Positions 1 through 9,250 are shown, counted from the first letter of the stretch. The stretch: DNA of 64,000 nt from Campylobacter concisus (GCF_003049735.1 NZ_PIRM01000002.1:296821-360820); one strand, 5' to 3'. Made by a program: numbers and translations. The notes: a model not told the origin generated them from the sequence alone.

Positions 1-2
1 AG

Positions 3-893
3 GGCGGCACGGCGGTGCGATACAGGGATTATTTTGACGGCAGAGACAAGCCCTCAAACGAATACCCCCTAAAAAATGGCGTCCGCGAGGGCACGGCGAA
101 GCACTACCACGCAGATAGCGGCGCTCTGATGGACGAGAGCGAATACAAAGCGGGCGTCCGCGACGGGCGCTACCGCCGCTACTACTTTGACGAGGGCGGC
201 GCATTAAAGCAGGAGGGCACCTACAAGGCGGACAGGCGAGAGGGCGTATTTACCGACTATTACGTTAGCGGCGAGGTTAGCGCACGCAGCCCATACGTCG
301 GCGGGATGCGAAACGGCGAGGACTTTGACTACTACAAAAGCGGCAAAATCCGCGGCAAGCGAACGTATAAAGAGGGCAAGCGAGAGGGCGCGGAGACGTG
401 GTACTACGAAAGCGGCGCCGTGGAGGAGACGGGCGAGTATAAAAACGACCGCAAAAACGGCGTTTGGAAGCGATTTTACGAAAACGGCAAAACGCGCGTG
501 GTAGAAAATTACAAAGACGGCGAAAAGGACGGCGTCGCGCGCGAATACTACCCAAGCGGCAAGCTACGAGGCGAATACGAGTACAAAGACGGTCGCCAAA
601 CGGGCGCGGGGCTGGACTACTACGAGAGCGGGGCACTGGCGGCGAAAGTGATGTTTAAAAACGGGCGCTATCACGGGCTGTACGAGGAGTATCACGAAAA
701 CGGCAAGCTAAAAGCCAGAGTGATGTTTGAGGACGGGCTGGAAACCGGCGAGGCGCGCCACTACTACGCAAACGGCAAACTCGAAGCCGAGGGGGAGTTT
801 GAGCGCGGCAGGCTCATCCGTGCCAAAAAATACGACGAATCGGGTAAGCTAATCAGCGACAAGTCTGATAAAAACGGACTTCCGAGGGAGTAA
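3..893 (+). CDS. MORN/YwqK-like repeat protein, 5' partial
   Basis: A protein made almost wholly of about 23-residue repeats of the type YYxSGKLxxxxxYKxGxxxG, around twelve copies. This is the pattern of the MORN-like family often labelled 'YwqK family antitoxin'; that label does not establish a toxin-antitoxin role. The frame stays open to the left edge of the window, so the GTG at 15 is probably internal and the gene partial. No signal peptide is visible in the part seen. Its base composition is odd: the first 60 bases are about 58% G+C, far above the AT-rich genes that follow, and codons such as GGC, CGC and GCG dominate. This suggests transfer from a higher-GC relative. Function unknown. 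Confidence 0.8.
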   Translation, partial: GGTAVRYRDYFDGRDKPSNEYPLKNGVREGTAKHYHADSGALMDESEYKAGVRDGRYRRYYFDEGGALKQEGTYKADRREGVFTDYYVSGEVSARSPYVGGMRNGEDFDYYKSGKIRGKRTYKEGKREGAETWYYESGAVEETGEYKNDRKNGVWKRFYENGKTRVVENYKDGEKDGVAREYYPSGKLRGEYEYKDGRQTGAGLDYYESGALAAKVMFKNGRYHGLYEEYHENGKLKARVMFEDGLETGEARHYYANGKLEAEGEFERGRLIRAKKYDESGKLISDKSDKNGLPRE

Positions 894-1034
894 ATACTAA
901 AATAAGTTGCTACTGGCATCATTTGAATTTTTACCAAACCAAATATTTACGTCCTTTTGTATTTTGAATATTTTAATTAGCTTTAAATCACACTACAATA
1001 GTCGCACTTAATATTAAAATTTTATATTTATCTT

Positions 1035-1892
1035 TTGCATCTTAGTCATAAAAGCAACAATCTCATTTATAAAATCATCAAAAAAGCATTAAAACCACTG
1101 GGCGAAGATAGTTTTATAAAGCTTATGATAGACAAACACTGGATAGAAAGTGATGTGCGAGAAAATAAAGCTGGCGGAGCATTTTTTGTAAGTTTGCCAA
1201 AATTTAAACAACCAAGAATTTTTACCACATATATGGATACTCTTTCGCACTTAATCCAGCAAGCTCATGAGCTGGGGCATGCTTGGCACTACTACTTGAT
1301 GCGTGATCTTCCGGTTTTAAGCGCAAATTTTCCAATGAGCTTAGCTGAGAGTGCAAGCACATTTAATGAAACTCTTTTACGAAATGAGCTAAAAAAAGAC
1401 GACTCACTTAGGGTAGAAATTTTATGGCAGGAGCTAAAAAGCGCTGCAAATTTTTTACTACACATAAGCGTTAGATACGAGTTTGAAACTAGCTTTTTAA
1501 AGCTGCGACAAAAAGGTCAAGTCAGCAAAAAAGATGCAAATGATCTTTTAAAACAAGCTTGGGATAAATTTTATAAAGACAGCACGAGCGATGTTGAAGA
1601 ATTTTTGCCATATTTTAAGCCACATTTTTATAAAACAGATAACTACATCTACAACTATCCTTATAGTGTCGGTTATCTACTATCACAATTTTTTCTAAGT
1701 GAGTTTAAAAAAGATGAAGCAAATTTTTGCAAAATTTATAAACAATTTTTAATAGAGTGTGGCACAAAAAGCGTGGAAGAACTAGTAAAAAAACACTTTA
1801 AAAAAGATACGACAAAGTGCGAATTTTGGCTGATTGGCATAGATGAAGCGCTAAAAAATTTAGATGAGTTTAAAAAGGTAGTGACTGTATAA
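1035..1892 (+). pseudogene. M3 family oligoendopeptidase F, C-terminal half only
   Basis: The 285 residues match the catalytic half of M3B oligoendopeptidase (PepF): the zinc motif HELGH at about residues 78-82, followed by LAESAST carrying the third metal-ligand glutamate, and a typical helical C-terminus. Family members are about 570-600 residues, so the N-terminal lobe is missing. The frame opens only after a TAG at 999-1001 and the first possible start is a TTG at 1035 with no clear ribosome binding site. The 140 bases upstream are AT-rich and non-coding. I read it as a remnant truncated by the event that brought in the GC-rich gene upstream; expression as a short metallopeptidase cannot be excluded. 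Confidence 0.75.
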
Positions 1893-1901
1893 ATTTACTA
1901 G

Positions 1902-2324
1902 TTATCTTAAGCGTTTTATTTTTTTTCGAGAAATTTTATAAATTTTTGATGGAGCATCTTCGAAAAAATGATCATCTACTATTTTATCAGCCACGCTCAT
2001 AGCCCAAGCTTCATTAAAATTTTGCCCATTTTTGTTCGCACTACTTGAATAAAGCCAGTCAAATTTAGCTAAAAATTTTTCGTGCTCGCACTCTTTTACG
2101 ACTCTAATAGCCTTTAAATTTGGATACAAAAATGTGGCTTTTCTTGAACGGCGTATAAAATTTTTATACTTTTTTGGCACTCTAACAAGCTCATTTAAAA
2201 CGCTAAATTTCGCTGTCGTGATAAGGCAAGGTTTATTCTCATCACGCATTTTGGCCTTATTTATCTCTTTATAATCTTTACTCAAAAAGCCAGCTGTCGT
2301 ATCAGTTTGTGCTAGAAATATCAT
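1902..2324 (-). CDS. short Sua5/YciO/YrdC-like protein
   Basis: The protein begins MIFLAQTDTTAGFLS, which resembles the N-terminal strand and nucleotide-binding start of the Sua5/YrdC threonylcarbamoyl-AMP synthase fold, with a basic C-terminus ending KISRKKIKRLR. At 140 residues it is shorter than typical TsaC/YrdC (about 185-200), so catalytic competence is uncertain. The frame extends further upstream, but the ATG at 2324 is chosen because it overlaps the stop of the DMT permease gene as ATGA, the usual coupling in this operon. It is the last gene of the five-gene lipoprotein-permease operon and is convergent with the M3 peptidase remnant. Confidence 0.7.
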   Translation of the reverse strand: MIFLAQTDTTAGFLSKDYKEINKAKMRDENKPCLITTAKFSVLNELVRVPKKYKNFIRRSRKATFLYPNLKAIRVVKECEHEKFLAKFDWLYSSSANKNGQNFNEAWAMSVADKIVDDHFFEDAPSKIYKISRKKIKRLR

Positions 2325-3208
2325 AATTTTTCTCTTTTTGATAGTAAAAATATACAAGAGATTATTAGAGCAAATCCTAAAAAGTCCCAAAATACAAATT
2401 TTGTCCCAAGCCAAAAGTAGCCAAAAAATGCTGCACTTAGTGGTTCTATGCAGGCTAATAAACTAGCTTTTGCTGCGCCTATTAGCTTAACACCTATCAT
2501 ATAAAAGCTAAATGCAAAAATGGTGCCAAGCGTAATAACAGCAATAAATGCCAGCCATTGATTTATCCAATTAAGCCCAGCAAATTCCCAAACTCTCATA
2601 TAACAAGCAAGCACTACTCCGCCCATAACCATGCCCCAGCCAAGTGTGAGAGTGACTGAATATTTCGCATTTAACCTTGCTGGAGCAAGATTATAAACAC
2701 AAACACAAATGGCACTCACCAAGCACCAAAACAAGGCTTTTGGCGAGATGACAAGAGATGAAATTTGAGCATGTGTACTCAGGAAAAATACGCCAAGCAT
2801 CGCGCAAAGCAGAGCTAAAATTTCAAGTGGTCTTGGTGCTCGCTTCTCTTTTAGGCAAATGACGGCTAGGATGAGAACTGGCGCGGTGTATTGAATAACA
2901 GTTGCAACTGCGGCATTTGAAAGCTCAATGGAGTAAAAGTAGGCGTACTGCGTCATCATAAGCCCAAGCAGGGCATAGACTAAAAACTCACCAAGGAGTT
3001 TTATATCTTTAATCGGAGCAAAAACGACACTTGGTTCTTTAAAAGCATAAAAAATTACAATAACAATGCCAGCTAGCATCAGTCTATATGGCACCAAAAA
3101 ATCAGAATTTATACCAAGTGAAAATAGATACTGCCCACAAACCCCACTAAATCCCCAAAGGATACCGCCAACTAAAGTAAGGAGTATCCCAAGATGATGA
3201 GTATTCAT
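2321..3208 (-). CDS. EamA/DMT-superfamily permease
   Basis: A 295-residue integral membrane protein with about ten hydrophobic segments arranged as two EamA repeats (about residues 8-140 and 155-290). The N-terminal repeat has the usual GGILWGFSG start, and the second half carries the conserved EPLSAAFFGYFWLG segment. Such drug/metabolite transporters export or import small metabolites; the substrate cannot be predicted. It lies 5 bases after the DUF799-like lipoprotein gene and overlaps the next gene by 4 bases, so it is co-transcribed with both. Confidence 0.88.
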   Translation of the reverse strand: MNTHHLGILLTLVGGILWGFSGVCGQYLFSLGINSDFLVPYRLMLAGIVIVIFYAFKEPSVVFAPIKDIKLLGEFLVYALLGLMMTQYAYFYSIELSNAAVATVIQYTAPVLILAVICLKEKRAPRPLEILALLCAMLGVFFLSTHAQISSLVISPKALFWCLVSAICVCVYNLAPARLNAKYSVTLTLGWGMVMGGVVLACYMRVWEFAGLNWINQWLAFIAVITLGTIFAFSFYMIGVKLIGAAKASLLACIEPLSAAFFGYFWLGTKFVFWDFLGFALIISCIFLLSKREKL

Positions 3209-3213
3209 TAAAT

Positions 3214-3891
3214 TTATCTATCTTTATGAAGCTGTGCATCTTTGCCGTAATACGGCGAATATGGTCCATAAAGTATGCAGTTATGGCAATCTCTTGAAAA
3301 TAAATAAGCATCTGCCATTACTGCTAGATCATACGATCTATCTGAGATGGTATTTGCCACCTGTGAGATGACAGCTGAGACTAACATGCCAAGTAGGCTA
3401 CTTTGACCGCTGCTGCTATCTTCTGCTGCCATAGCACTGCCTTGCCAAAGAGTAGCGCCGCTTTTTATATCGATAAGCTTTGCTTCAAGGACAACCTTTG
3501 TTGAGCTTGAGATGACCGCATAGCTCGTACCATAATCTTTTATGTTTATGTAAAGTACACTATCGGCATGGAAAATTTTATCAAGCTTATTTAGTGGCAC
3601 GGCTGCGATCTCGCTTGGCTCGGTTATGCCATTTAGTTTAAAGGTATCATTTACAAGAGCCACTGGAAATACATAGTATCCTGCTTCACTTAGTGGCGCG
3701 ACTGCATTTGCCAAAACAGCAGCTGGACCTGAAATTTCTGTGCTATCGTTTGTTGGCATAAGCACTAAGATAGAGTGAGGTCTTTTTTGTAAAAATTCTG
3801 AGTAGTCGTATGGCTCAGGCTCTTTTATAGAGCAGCCCGTAAAAAATACTGCTAAAAATGCAAAGGCTATAAATTTCAGGCTATTTTTCAT
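3214..3891 (-). CDS. DUF799 (GNA1162-like) lipoprotein
   Basis: A 225-residue lipoprotein with signal sequence ending in the lipobox FFTGC (Cys about residue 20). The body, with LVLMPTNDSTEISGP and repeated small-residue strands, resembles DUF799, the family of Neisseria GNA1162. The C-terminus has a Cys pair, RDCHNCI. GNA1162-family proteins occur in an operon with CsgG-like and DUF4810 lipoproteins, as here: this gene overlaps the DUF4810-like gene by 11 bases. The triad is thought to form an envelope assembly; its substrate is unknown. Confidence 0.82.
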   Translation of the reverse strand: MKNSLKFIAFAFLAVFFTGCSIKEPEPYDYSEFLQKRPHSILVLMPTNDSTEISGPAAVLANAVAPLSEAGYYVFPVALVNDTFKLNGITEPSEIAAVPLNKLDKIFHADSVLYINIKDYGTSYAVISSSTKVVLEAKLIDIKSGATLWQGSAMAAEDSSSGQSSLLGMLVSAVISQVANTISDRSYDLAVMADAYLFSRDCHNCILYGPYSPYYGKDAQLHKDR

Positions 3892-4285
3892 TATTTGTCC
3901 CCTCTTTTTGCTCTACTTTTTTTGGAGTTAAATTTTTAGAGCCTTTGATGAAATTTATATACTCCCTTGACTCTGGGAAATTTTGCACTTCTTTGTCAAA
4001 ATTTGCATTTGCAGCACCTAAATTTCCATTATTTAAATACAAAAGTCCAAGGTGTGCGTATACGCCAGGAGCGATCTTATAGCCCTTTTGTGTTGATATC
4101 TGCACCAGATTTTCTAAGCGTGAAATTTGCTCGTTTGTATCGCCCTCTTCATTTAGATAACCATATAGCGAGCTACTATATGATCCGTCCCAATAATAAA
4201 GTGATCTTGGGCCGTTTGAATGGCCGCAACCTGCTAAAAATAGCGCAAAAAGCGCAAGGCTGGCAAGCCTTATTTTACTTGCCAT
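3881..4285 (-). CDS. DUF4810-like lipoprotein
   Basis: A 134-residue lipoprotein with signal peptide and lipobox LFLAGC. The mature part begins with a YYWDGSYSSSLYGYL segment characteristic of DUF4810 and continues with TPR-like helices (AHLGLLYLNNGNLGAANANF). It overlaps the CsgG-like gene upstream by 16 bases and the DUF799-like gene downstream by 11, implying translational coupling and a fixed stoichiometry. A role as a helical partner or chaperone of the CsgG-like pore protein is inference from the gene triad. Confidence 0.8.
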   Translation of the reverse strand: MASKIRLASLALFALFLAGCGHSNGPRSLYYWDGSYSSSLYGYLNEEGDTNEQISRLENLVQISTQKGYKIAPGVYAHLGLLYLNNGNLGAANANFDKEVQNFPESREYINFIKGSKNLTPKKVEQKEGTNNEK

Positions 4286-4938
4286 GCTCCACTTTCTATG
4301 CCATTTACTAGATTATTTACCGCTTCAATAATAGCTAGACTTAAAACCTTGCCATTTAGCGTAGAGTCGTATCCTGCTGTGCCACCAAAGCCGATGATCT
4401 CTCTGTTTGAAAGGGTGTATTCGCCAGCGCCGCTAACCGAATAGACAACCTCAGCCGTTTTGGTATCAACGATATTTAAATTTACCTTTGAATAGGCAGT
4501 TTGTTGCTTGCCTTTGCCAAGTATGCCAAATAGCTGATGATCACCCGTAGTTTTTCGTCCAAACTCGGTCACATCACCAGTTATCACGTATCTTGCGCCT
4601 TTTAGATTTTGAGCAGTTTTACTTAGCTCACTCTCTTGTTTGATTACTTTCATATTTGATCTATCAAGCACCAAAAATCTACCACTTTGCTGTAAATTTG
4701 TGATCAAAATGCTTTGAGCTTGGTTACCAAGCCTATCTTCACCATCAGCAAATACGCCATTTTGGTAAGCTGATTGATTATTAAATCGACCTATCGAAAC
4801 TGAAATTTTTTGGCCATTGTAAACTGTGCCGTAGCTTGCTACTTTTGGAGTTTCAACAACCCTTGAGCTCTCACTTGCACATCCAGCAAAAAGAGCTGCT
4901 GTAAGCAAAACTGCACCAAATTTAAATATATTTTTCAT
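4270..4938 (-). CDS. CsgG/HfaB-family outer membrane lipoprotein
   Basis: A 222-residue lipoprotein, lipobox LFAGC, with the CsgG-type core: an early strand KISVSIGRFNN, the region QSILITNLQQSGRFLVLDR, and ARYVITGDVTEFG. CsgG forms the outer membrane secretion pore for curli in enterobacteria; no curlin-like gene is seen here, so this belongs to the non-curli CsgG-DUF4810-DUF799 triad. It is the first gene of a five-gene operon. A ribosome binding site, AAGGAT, precedes the ATG. Confidence 0.85.
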   Translation of the reverse strand: MKNIFKFGAVLLTAALFAGCASESSRVVETPKVASYGTVYNGQKISVSIGRFNNQSAYQNGVFADGEDRLGNQAQSILITNLQQSGRFLVLDRSNMKVIKQESELSKTAQNLKGARYVITGDVTEFGRKTTGDHQLFGILGKGKQQTAYSKVNLNIVDTKTAEVVYSVSGAGEYTLSNREIIGFGGTAGYDSTLNGKVLSLAIIEAVNNLVNGIESGAWQVK

Positions 4939-4985
4939 TTTTTATCCTTTGCGACAAAATCGCTTGTATATTACTAAATTTCTTT

Positions 4986-6344
4986 TTAAATAGCTTTAAA
5001 TTTCATCCATGTGCCTTTTAGGTATCTAATCGTAAAAAGCACCGCCTTTACAGCCCAGTCAGCAAACATTGCAAACCAAGTACCTATCATACCAAGATCA
5101 AATGTGAGCGCAAAAATATAGGCCAATATGACTCTACAAGCAAACATACAAATTAAATTTACAATCATCGGATATTTAGCATCCCCTGCAGCACGAAAAA
5201 CGGTCGGATATGTGTAGGCAAGTGGCCAAATAAGACACATAGCGATACCGTGATACCAGACGATCTGCCTTGTTAAATTTATGGCCTCTTCCGAGAGATT
5301 ATAAATAAGAAGCAATGGCTCAAGTAAAAGCAAAATTACTGCTGTGCTAAAAAGCTGGACAATATAGATACTTATCATCGACTTTCTTACGTAAAATTTA
5401 GCCTGAGCAAAGTCGTTTGCGCCAACGCACCTTGAGATAACTACACTAAGTCCTGTGCCTATCGCCATGCCAGGGAGTACTTGAAACATCACGATCGTCC
5501 CACCCACGGCATTTGCAGCGATACTTGCTGTGCCAAATAGCGAAACAAGGCTCAAAACGATGATGCGACCCACATAAAACATCGAATTTTCAAAGCCATA
5601 AGGTACGCCGATATTTAAAATTTTCTTGATGATCTCGTAGTCAAATTTATAGATAAAGCTCTTTCTTATGTGAAGTTTTAGCCTTACATCAAGAAGCAAA
5701 TAGACTATAACAAAGCAAGCGAGCATCTTGGCTATAAGCGTACTGATGGCGATGCCTAAAATGCCTATATGAAATGTATAAATACTAATGGCAGTTAGAA
5801 GTACATTTAATAAATTTGCAGCCGCCATAATATACATAGGAAGCTTTGCGTTTGACATTGTGCGAAAGATCGCTGCAGCTGCTGCATAGACAGCCAAAAA
5901 TGGCGCGGAAATGGCCGAGAAAACAAGATAGTGGCTAGCATCATGCCTTACTTGCTCTCCAATATCGCCAAAGACATAATCTAGGATAATATCTTTTAAA
6001 ACTATGATGACCGCTGCGATAAAAAGGGCAAAGATAAAACTAAACCAAACGAGCTGATTTGCTGTGATTTTGGCATTGCCACTTTGTTTATTACCAAGAT
6101 ACTGGCTAGCAACCACTGAGCCGCCAGTAGCGATAGCTGTAAATATGCTAATAAATAGCGCCATGACAAATTCCACAAGACTAATCGCACTTACAGCGCT
6201 TTCACTAACACTTGCCGCCATTAGCGAGTTTGCAAGCCCTAAGCTATACTCTAAAAACTGCTCAACCGCAATAGGGAAAAATAGCTTTGCAAGGTCGGCA
6301 TTTGAGAAAAATTTTGTATTTTGATCTTTGATTTTGTTTACCAT
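4986..6344 (-). CDS. MATE family efflux transporter
   Basis: A 452-residue protein with about twelve membrane segments in two homologous halves, the MATE/NorM layout. Recognisable parts are the start ADLAKLFFPIAVEQFLEYSLG, SVVASQYLGNKQ after helix 2, and ISRCVGAND in the second half. These transporters exchange cations for protons or Na+ and expel toxic compounds. The ATG at 6344 has a GGGGAAG ribosome binding site. It lies between the lipoprotein operon and accC, on the same strand but separated by gaps of about 50-80 bases, so it may be its own unit. Confidence 0.92.
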   Translation of the reverse strand: MVNKIKDQNTKFFSNADLAKLFFPIAVEQFLEYSLGLANSLMAASVSESAVSAISLVEFVMALFISIFTAIATGGSVVASQYLGNKQSGNAKITANQLVWFSFIFALFIAAVIIVLKDIILDYVFGDIGEQVRHDASHYLVFSAISAPFLAVYAAAAAIFRTMSNAKLPMYIMAAANLLNVLLTAISIYTFHIGILGIAISTLIAKMLACFVIVYLLLDVRLKLHIRKSFIYKFDYEIIKKILNIGVPYGFENSMFYVGRIIVLSLVSLFGTASIAANAVGGTIVMFQVLPGMAIGTGLSVVISRCVGANDFAQAKFYVRKSMISIYIVQLFSTAVILLLLEPLLLIYNLSEEAINLTRQIVWYHGIAMCLIWPLAYTYPTVFRAAGDAKYPMIVNLICMFACRVILAYIFALTFDLGMIGTWFAMFADWAVKAVLFTIRYLKGTWMKFKAI

Positions 6345-6422
6345 GCTTCCCCTAAGATAAACTTAAAAATTTTAATATATTTAAGCCAAGATCTGCTTTT
6401 TGCAAATCCTGACTTAAAAATT

Positions 6423-7754
6423 TTAGTGTCTTGAAAGATAATTTGTATCGTAGTTATTGCTTAAAAAGTCTTTATTTTCCATCATGGCGATGTGAAAATC
6501 TTTTGTTGTTTTTATGCCATTTATTATGAGCTGATCAAGAGCTACTTTCATCTTATGGATCGCCCTATTTCTATCAGTATCCCAAACCACGAGTTTACCG
6601 ATCATGCTATCGTAATATGGCGGTATCGAATAATCTTGATAGATATGACTATCCATTCTTACATTGCGGCCACCTGGGCAGACATATTTTGTGATCTTGC
6701 CAGGACACGGTGTAAATGTATTTGGATCTTCAGCTGTTATCCTGCACTCGATCGCATGACCTTTTAGCTCAATGCTCTCTTGTGATGGTAGCGCCTCGCC
6801 TTCAGCCACTTTTATCATAAGCTCGATGATATCAAGTCCGCTTACCATTTCGCTCACTGTGTGCTCAACTTGAAGTCTTGTATTCATCTCGATGAAGTAA
6901 AAGTCCAAATTTTTATCAACCAAAAACTCAAACGTACCAGCTCCCTCGTAGCCGATCGCTTTTGCCGCTTTTATGGCTGTTTCGTGAAGCCTCTCTCTTG
7001 TTTTTTCATCAAGTAAAATAGCTGGGCTTTCTTCGATCAGCTTTTGGTGGCGACGCTGCATAGAGCAGTCACGCTCGCCGATGTGAAGTACATTGCCATG
7101 GCTATCGCCAATTACTTGAACTTCGATGTGGCGTGGGTTTAGGATATATTTTTCCATATACATCGTGCCATCGCCAAATGCACTCATCGCCTCGCTCTCA
7201 GCAGACCAAAATGCTTTTTCTAAATCAGCCTCTTTTTCAACCACGCGCATACCACGTCCGCCACCACCTGCAGCAGCCTTTAAGATGACAGGATAGCCGA
7301 TCTTTTTAGCTAGCTCTTTTGCAGCTTTTGTGTCAGCCACAGCGCCGTCTGAGCCAGGGATGACTGGCACGCCAGCTCTTTGCATGACCTGTTTTGCCTT
7401 GCTCTTGTCGCTCATCAAAGCCATCGCAGCAACGCTTGGTCCAATGAATTTGATCTTGTGGTGTGAGCAAATTTCAACAAAATTTTGATTTTCACTTAAA
7501 AAGCCATAACCTGGGAAGATAGCGTCTGCTTCGCTGATCTCAGCTGCGCTTATGATAGCTGGGATGTTTAGATAGCTGTCACTTGAGCGCTCTTTACCGA
7601 TGCAAATAGCTACGTCGGCATATTTTACGTAAAGTGCGTCTTTATCAGCGGTTGAATAAACTACAACGGCTTCTTTACCCATCTCCTTTATCGTTCGCAA
7701 AGCACGAAGAGCGATTTCGCCTCGGTTTGCGATTAAAATTCTTTTTAATTCCAT
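6423..7754 (-). CDS. accC: acetyl-CoA carboxylase biotin carboxylase subunit
   Basis: AccC carboxylates biotin on AccB with bicarbonate and ATP, the first half-reaction of malonyl-CoA synthesis. The 443 residues match the usual length. Visible are the N-terminal biotin carboxylase domain (KRILIANRGEIALRA), the glycine-rich ATP-grasp loop KAAAGGGGRGMRVV, the active-site segment EMNTRLQVEHTVSE, and the C-terminal domain with GHAIECRITAEDP. Its ATG overlaps the accB stop by one base, so the two are co-translated. Biotin for the partner may come via the bioB gene near 22.6 kb. Confidence 0.97.
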   Translation of the reverse strand: MELKRILIANRGEIALRALRTIKEMGKEAVVVYSTADKDALYVKYADVAICIGKERSSDSYLNIPAIISAAEISEADAIFPGYGFLSENQNFVEICSHHKIKFIGPSVAAMALMSDKSKAKQVMQRAGVPVIPGSDGAVADTKAAKELAKKIGYPVILKAAAGGGGRGMRVVEKEADLEKAFWSAESEAMSAFGDGTMYMEKYILNPRHIEVQVIGDSHGNVLHIGERDCSMQRRHQKLIEESPAILLDEKTRERLHETAIKAAKAIGYEGAGTFEFLVDKNLDFYFIEMNTRLQVEHTVSEMVSGLDIIELMIKVAEGEALPSQESIELKGHAIECRITAEDPNTFTPCPGKITKYVCPGGRNVRMDSHIYQDYSIPPYYDSMIGKLVVWDTDRNRAIHKMKVALDQLIINGIKTTKDFHIAMMENKDFLSNNYDTNYLSRH

Positions 7755-8200
7755 TAATTTTTCTCCACGCCAAATAACGGCAATCCAAACTCAACTGGCT
7801 GTCCGTCAGAGACTAGCATCTCAGTGATCTGGCAGTCAAACTCAGCCTCGATCTCGTTCATGATCTTCATAGCCTCGATGATACCTACTACATCGCCTTT
7901 TCTTACTCTTTGACCTACTTTTACAAATGGAGCAGCGCCTGGACTTGGAGCAGCGTAGAAAGTACCTACCATAGGAGATTTTATGCTATCTTTTGGCGAG
8001 TTTGCAGCTGGTTTTACCTCTGAATTAACGACTACATTTACAGGTGCTGGAGCTGGTGCTTGTGCTGCTGGTTTAGCAGGCGCGCAATAATCTGAAAATT
8101 TTTCAAGCTCTACCTCAAAATCGCCACTTTTTATTTTGATATGATTCATCTCCATATCATTAAAAAATTCGATAAGCTCTTTTATATCTTCTTTTTTCAT
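7754..8200 (-). CDS. accB: acetyl-CoA carboxylase biotin carboxyl carrier protein
   Basis: AccB carries biotin between AccC and the carboxyltransferase. The protein of 148 residues has an acidic N-terminal helix, an Ala/Pro-rich linker (CAPAKPAAQAPAPAPVN) and a C-terminal biotinyl domain with EAMKIMNE, where the lysine is biotinylated. A longer frame runs to 8275, but the ATG at 8200 has a good AGGAGA site at the right distance and starts MKKEDIKELIEFF, the normal AccB start. A TACAAT -10 box lies at 8235-8240. Confidence 0.96.
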   Translation of the reverse strand: MKKEDIKELIEFFNDMEMNHIKIKSGDFEVELEKFSDYCAPAKPAAQAPAPAPVNVVVNSEVKPAANSPKDSIKSPMVGTFYAAPSPGAAPFVKVGQRVRKGDVVGIIEAMKIMNEIEAEFDCQITEMLVSDGQPVEFGLPLFGVEKN

Positions 8201-8234
8201 AGAAATTTCTCCTAAATTTTTATATAAGCGTCTA

Positions 8235-8240
8235 ATTGTA
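8235..8240 (-). promoter_or_regulatory. -10 box for accB-accC
   Basis: TACAAT on the minus strand, about 35 bases upstream of the accB start, in an AT-rich stretch without a clear -35, as is usual for Campylobacter sigma-70 promoters. Confidence 0.5.
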
Positions 8241-8309
8241 GCGAAAATTAGATAAAAAATTTTTTTATGAAGCAAAAACGAGAACTCAAAGTTACTCTTT
8301 TTTGCTAAG

Positions 8310-9152
8310 TTATTTTTCAGTAATAATTATCTTAATGCCTTTAGTATCCACTAAATTTTCATTGATGATGATTTCATCTATCTTTGCTGCCCTTATCACG
8401 CCACTTTTTGGATTTTTTATACTTTTTATCGCTCCGCTTGTGCTCACATCGACACTTGAATACTCAAACGCAAGACTTGTATCCATAAAAATGCAATCTT
8501 TTACGACCAAATTTTCCACGTAGCAAAGGGCTTGCAAGCTCTTTATCGTGCAGTTTATGAGCGTTACATTTTTTGAGTTCCAAGCCAGATATTCGCCTGA
8601 GATTAGGCAATTTTGTGCGATCACGTTTTCGCAGTTCCAAAAAGCATCTTTTGAGATAAGTTTTGAGTTTGTGATATGGACATTTTTACAACCATCAAAG
8701 CAGTAGTTTCCGTCTAAATTTAGCCCATCAATCTCTAAATTTTCGCTATTTGCTCCAAAGTAATCGCCTTTTGCAAAAACATTTTTTATCTTCACATCCG
8801 CGCATCCCCAAAGTGTTTCACTAGCATCTGAAAAATTTATATTTTCTAATGAAATTTGTGAGCTTTTTCTAAAGCTTTTTGGAGCGTTGATGAGCGCGTC
8901 TTTGAAGCTTAAATTTGCACTGTACCACATGCCAGCTCTTGCTAGAGTCTCCAAGTATCCACCATTTAGCGTGATATCGCTTGCGTACCAAAGTGGGTAT
9001 TTGTAGGCAAAAACGCACTCATTTAGCTTTAAATTTGAGCTGTGTTTTAGCGGCGACTCGCCATCTTCAAAGATGCAGTTTGTAAAATTTACGCTTTTTG
9101 TCCCAAACATCGCACGCTCGCCAGTAAAAATTTCTGCATTTTTCTCTTGCAT
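8310..9152 (-). CDS. DUF3737-like beta-helix protein
   Basis: A 280-residue protein with short repeats such as ENLEIDGLNLDGNYCFDGCKNVHI and NSKNVTLINCTI, the pattern of a right-handed beta-helix; it resembles the DUF3737 family. No signal peptide or membrane segment is visible, so it is probably cytoplasmic. The ATG at 9152 has an AAGGAC ribosome binding site. It stands alone between accB and the divergent dcd gene. The biochemical role of the family is not known to me. Confidence 0.75.
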   Translation of the reverse strand: MQEKNAEIFTGERAMFGTKSVNFTNCIFEDGESPLKHSSNLKLNECVFAYKYPLWYASDITLNGGYLETLARAGMWYSANLSFKDALINAPKSFRKSSQISLENINFSDASETLWGCADVKIKNVFAKGDYFGANSENLEIDGLNLDGNYCFDGCKNVHITNSKLISKDAFWNCENVIAQNCLISGEYLAWNSKNVTLINCTIKSLQALCYVENLVVKDCIFMDTSLAFEYSSVDVSTSGAIKSIKNPKSGVIRAAKIDEIIINENLVDTKGIKIIITEK

Positions 9153-9244
9153 TTTTGTCCTTTATTAATTTTTGCTGTTAAAATTATACTAATTTTCATC
9201 TAATTTATTCGCTTTACTAAATTTACTTTAAAGACGCAAAGCGT

Positions 9245-9250
9245 TATAAT
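9245..9250 (+). promoter_or_regulatory. -10 box for dcd
   Basis: A perfect TATAAT followed by a short leader with AAAGGAGC ribosome binding site and ATG at 9271. Confidence 0.6.

Noticed and set aside
277..636. Minus-strand frame of 119 residues inside the MORN-like gene
   Set aside because: Arg/Ser-rich shadow of a high-GC repeat gene; no start signals.
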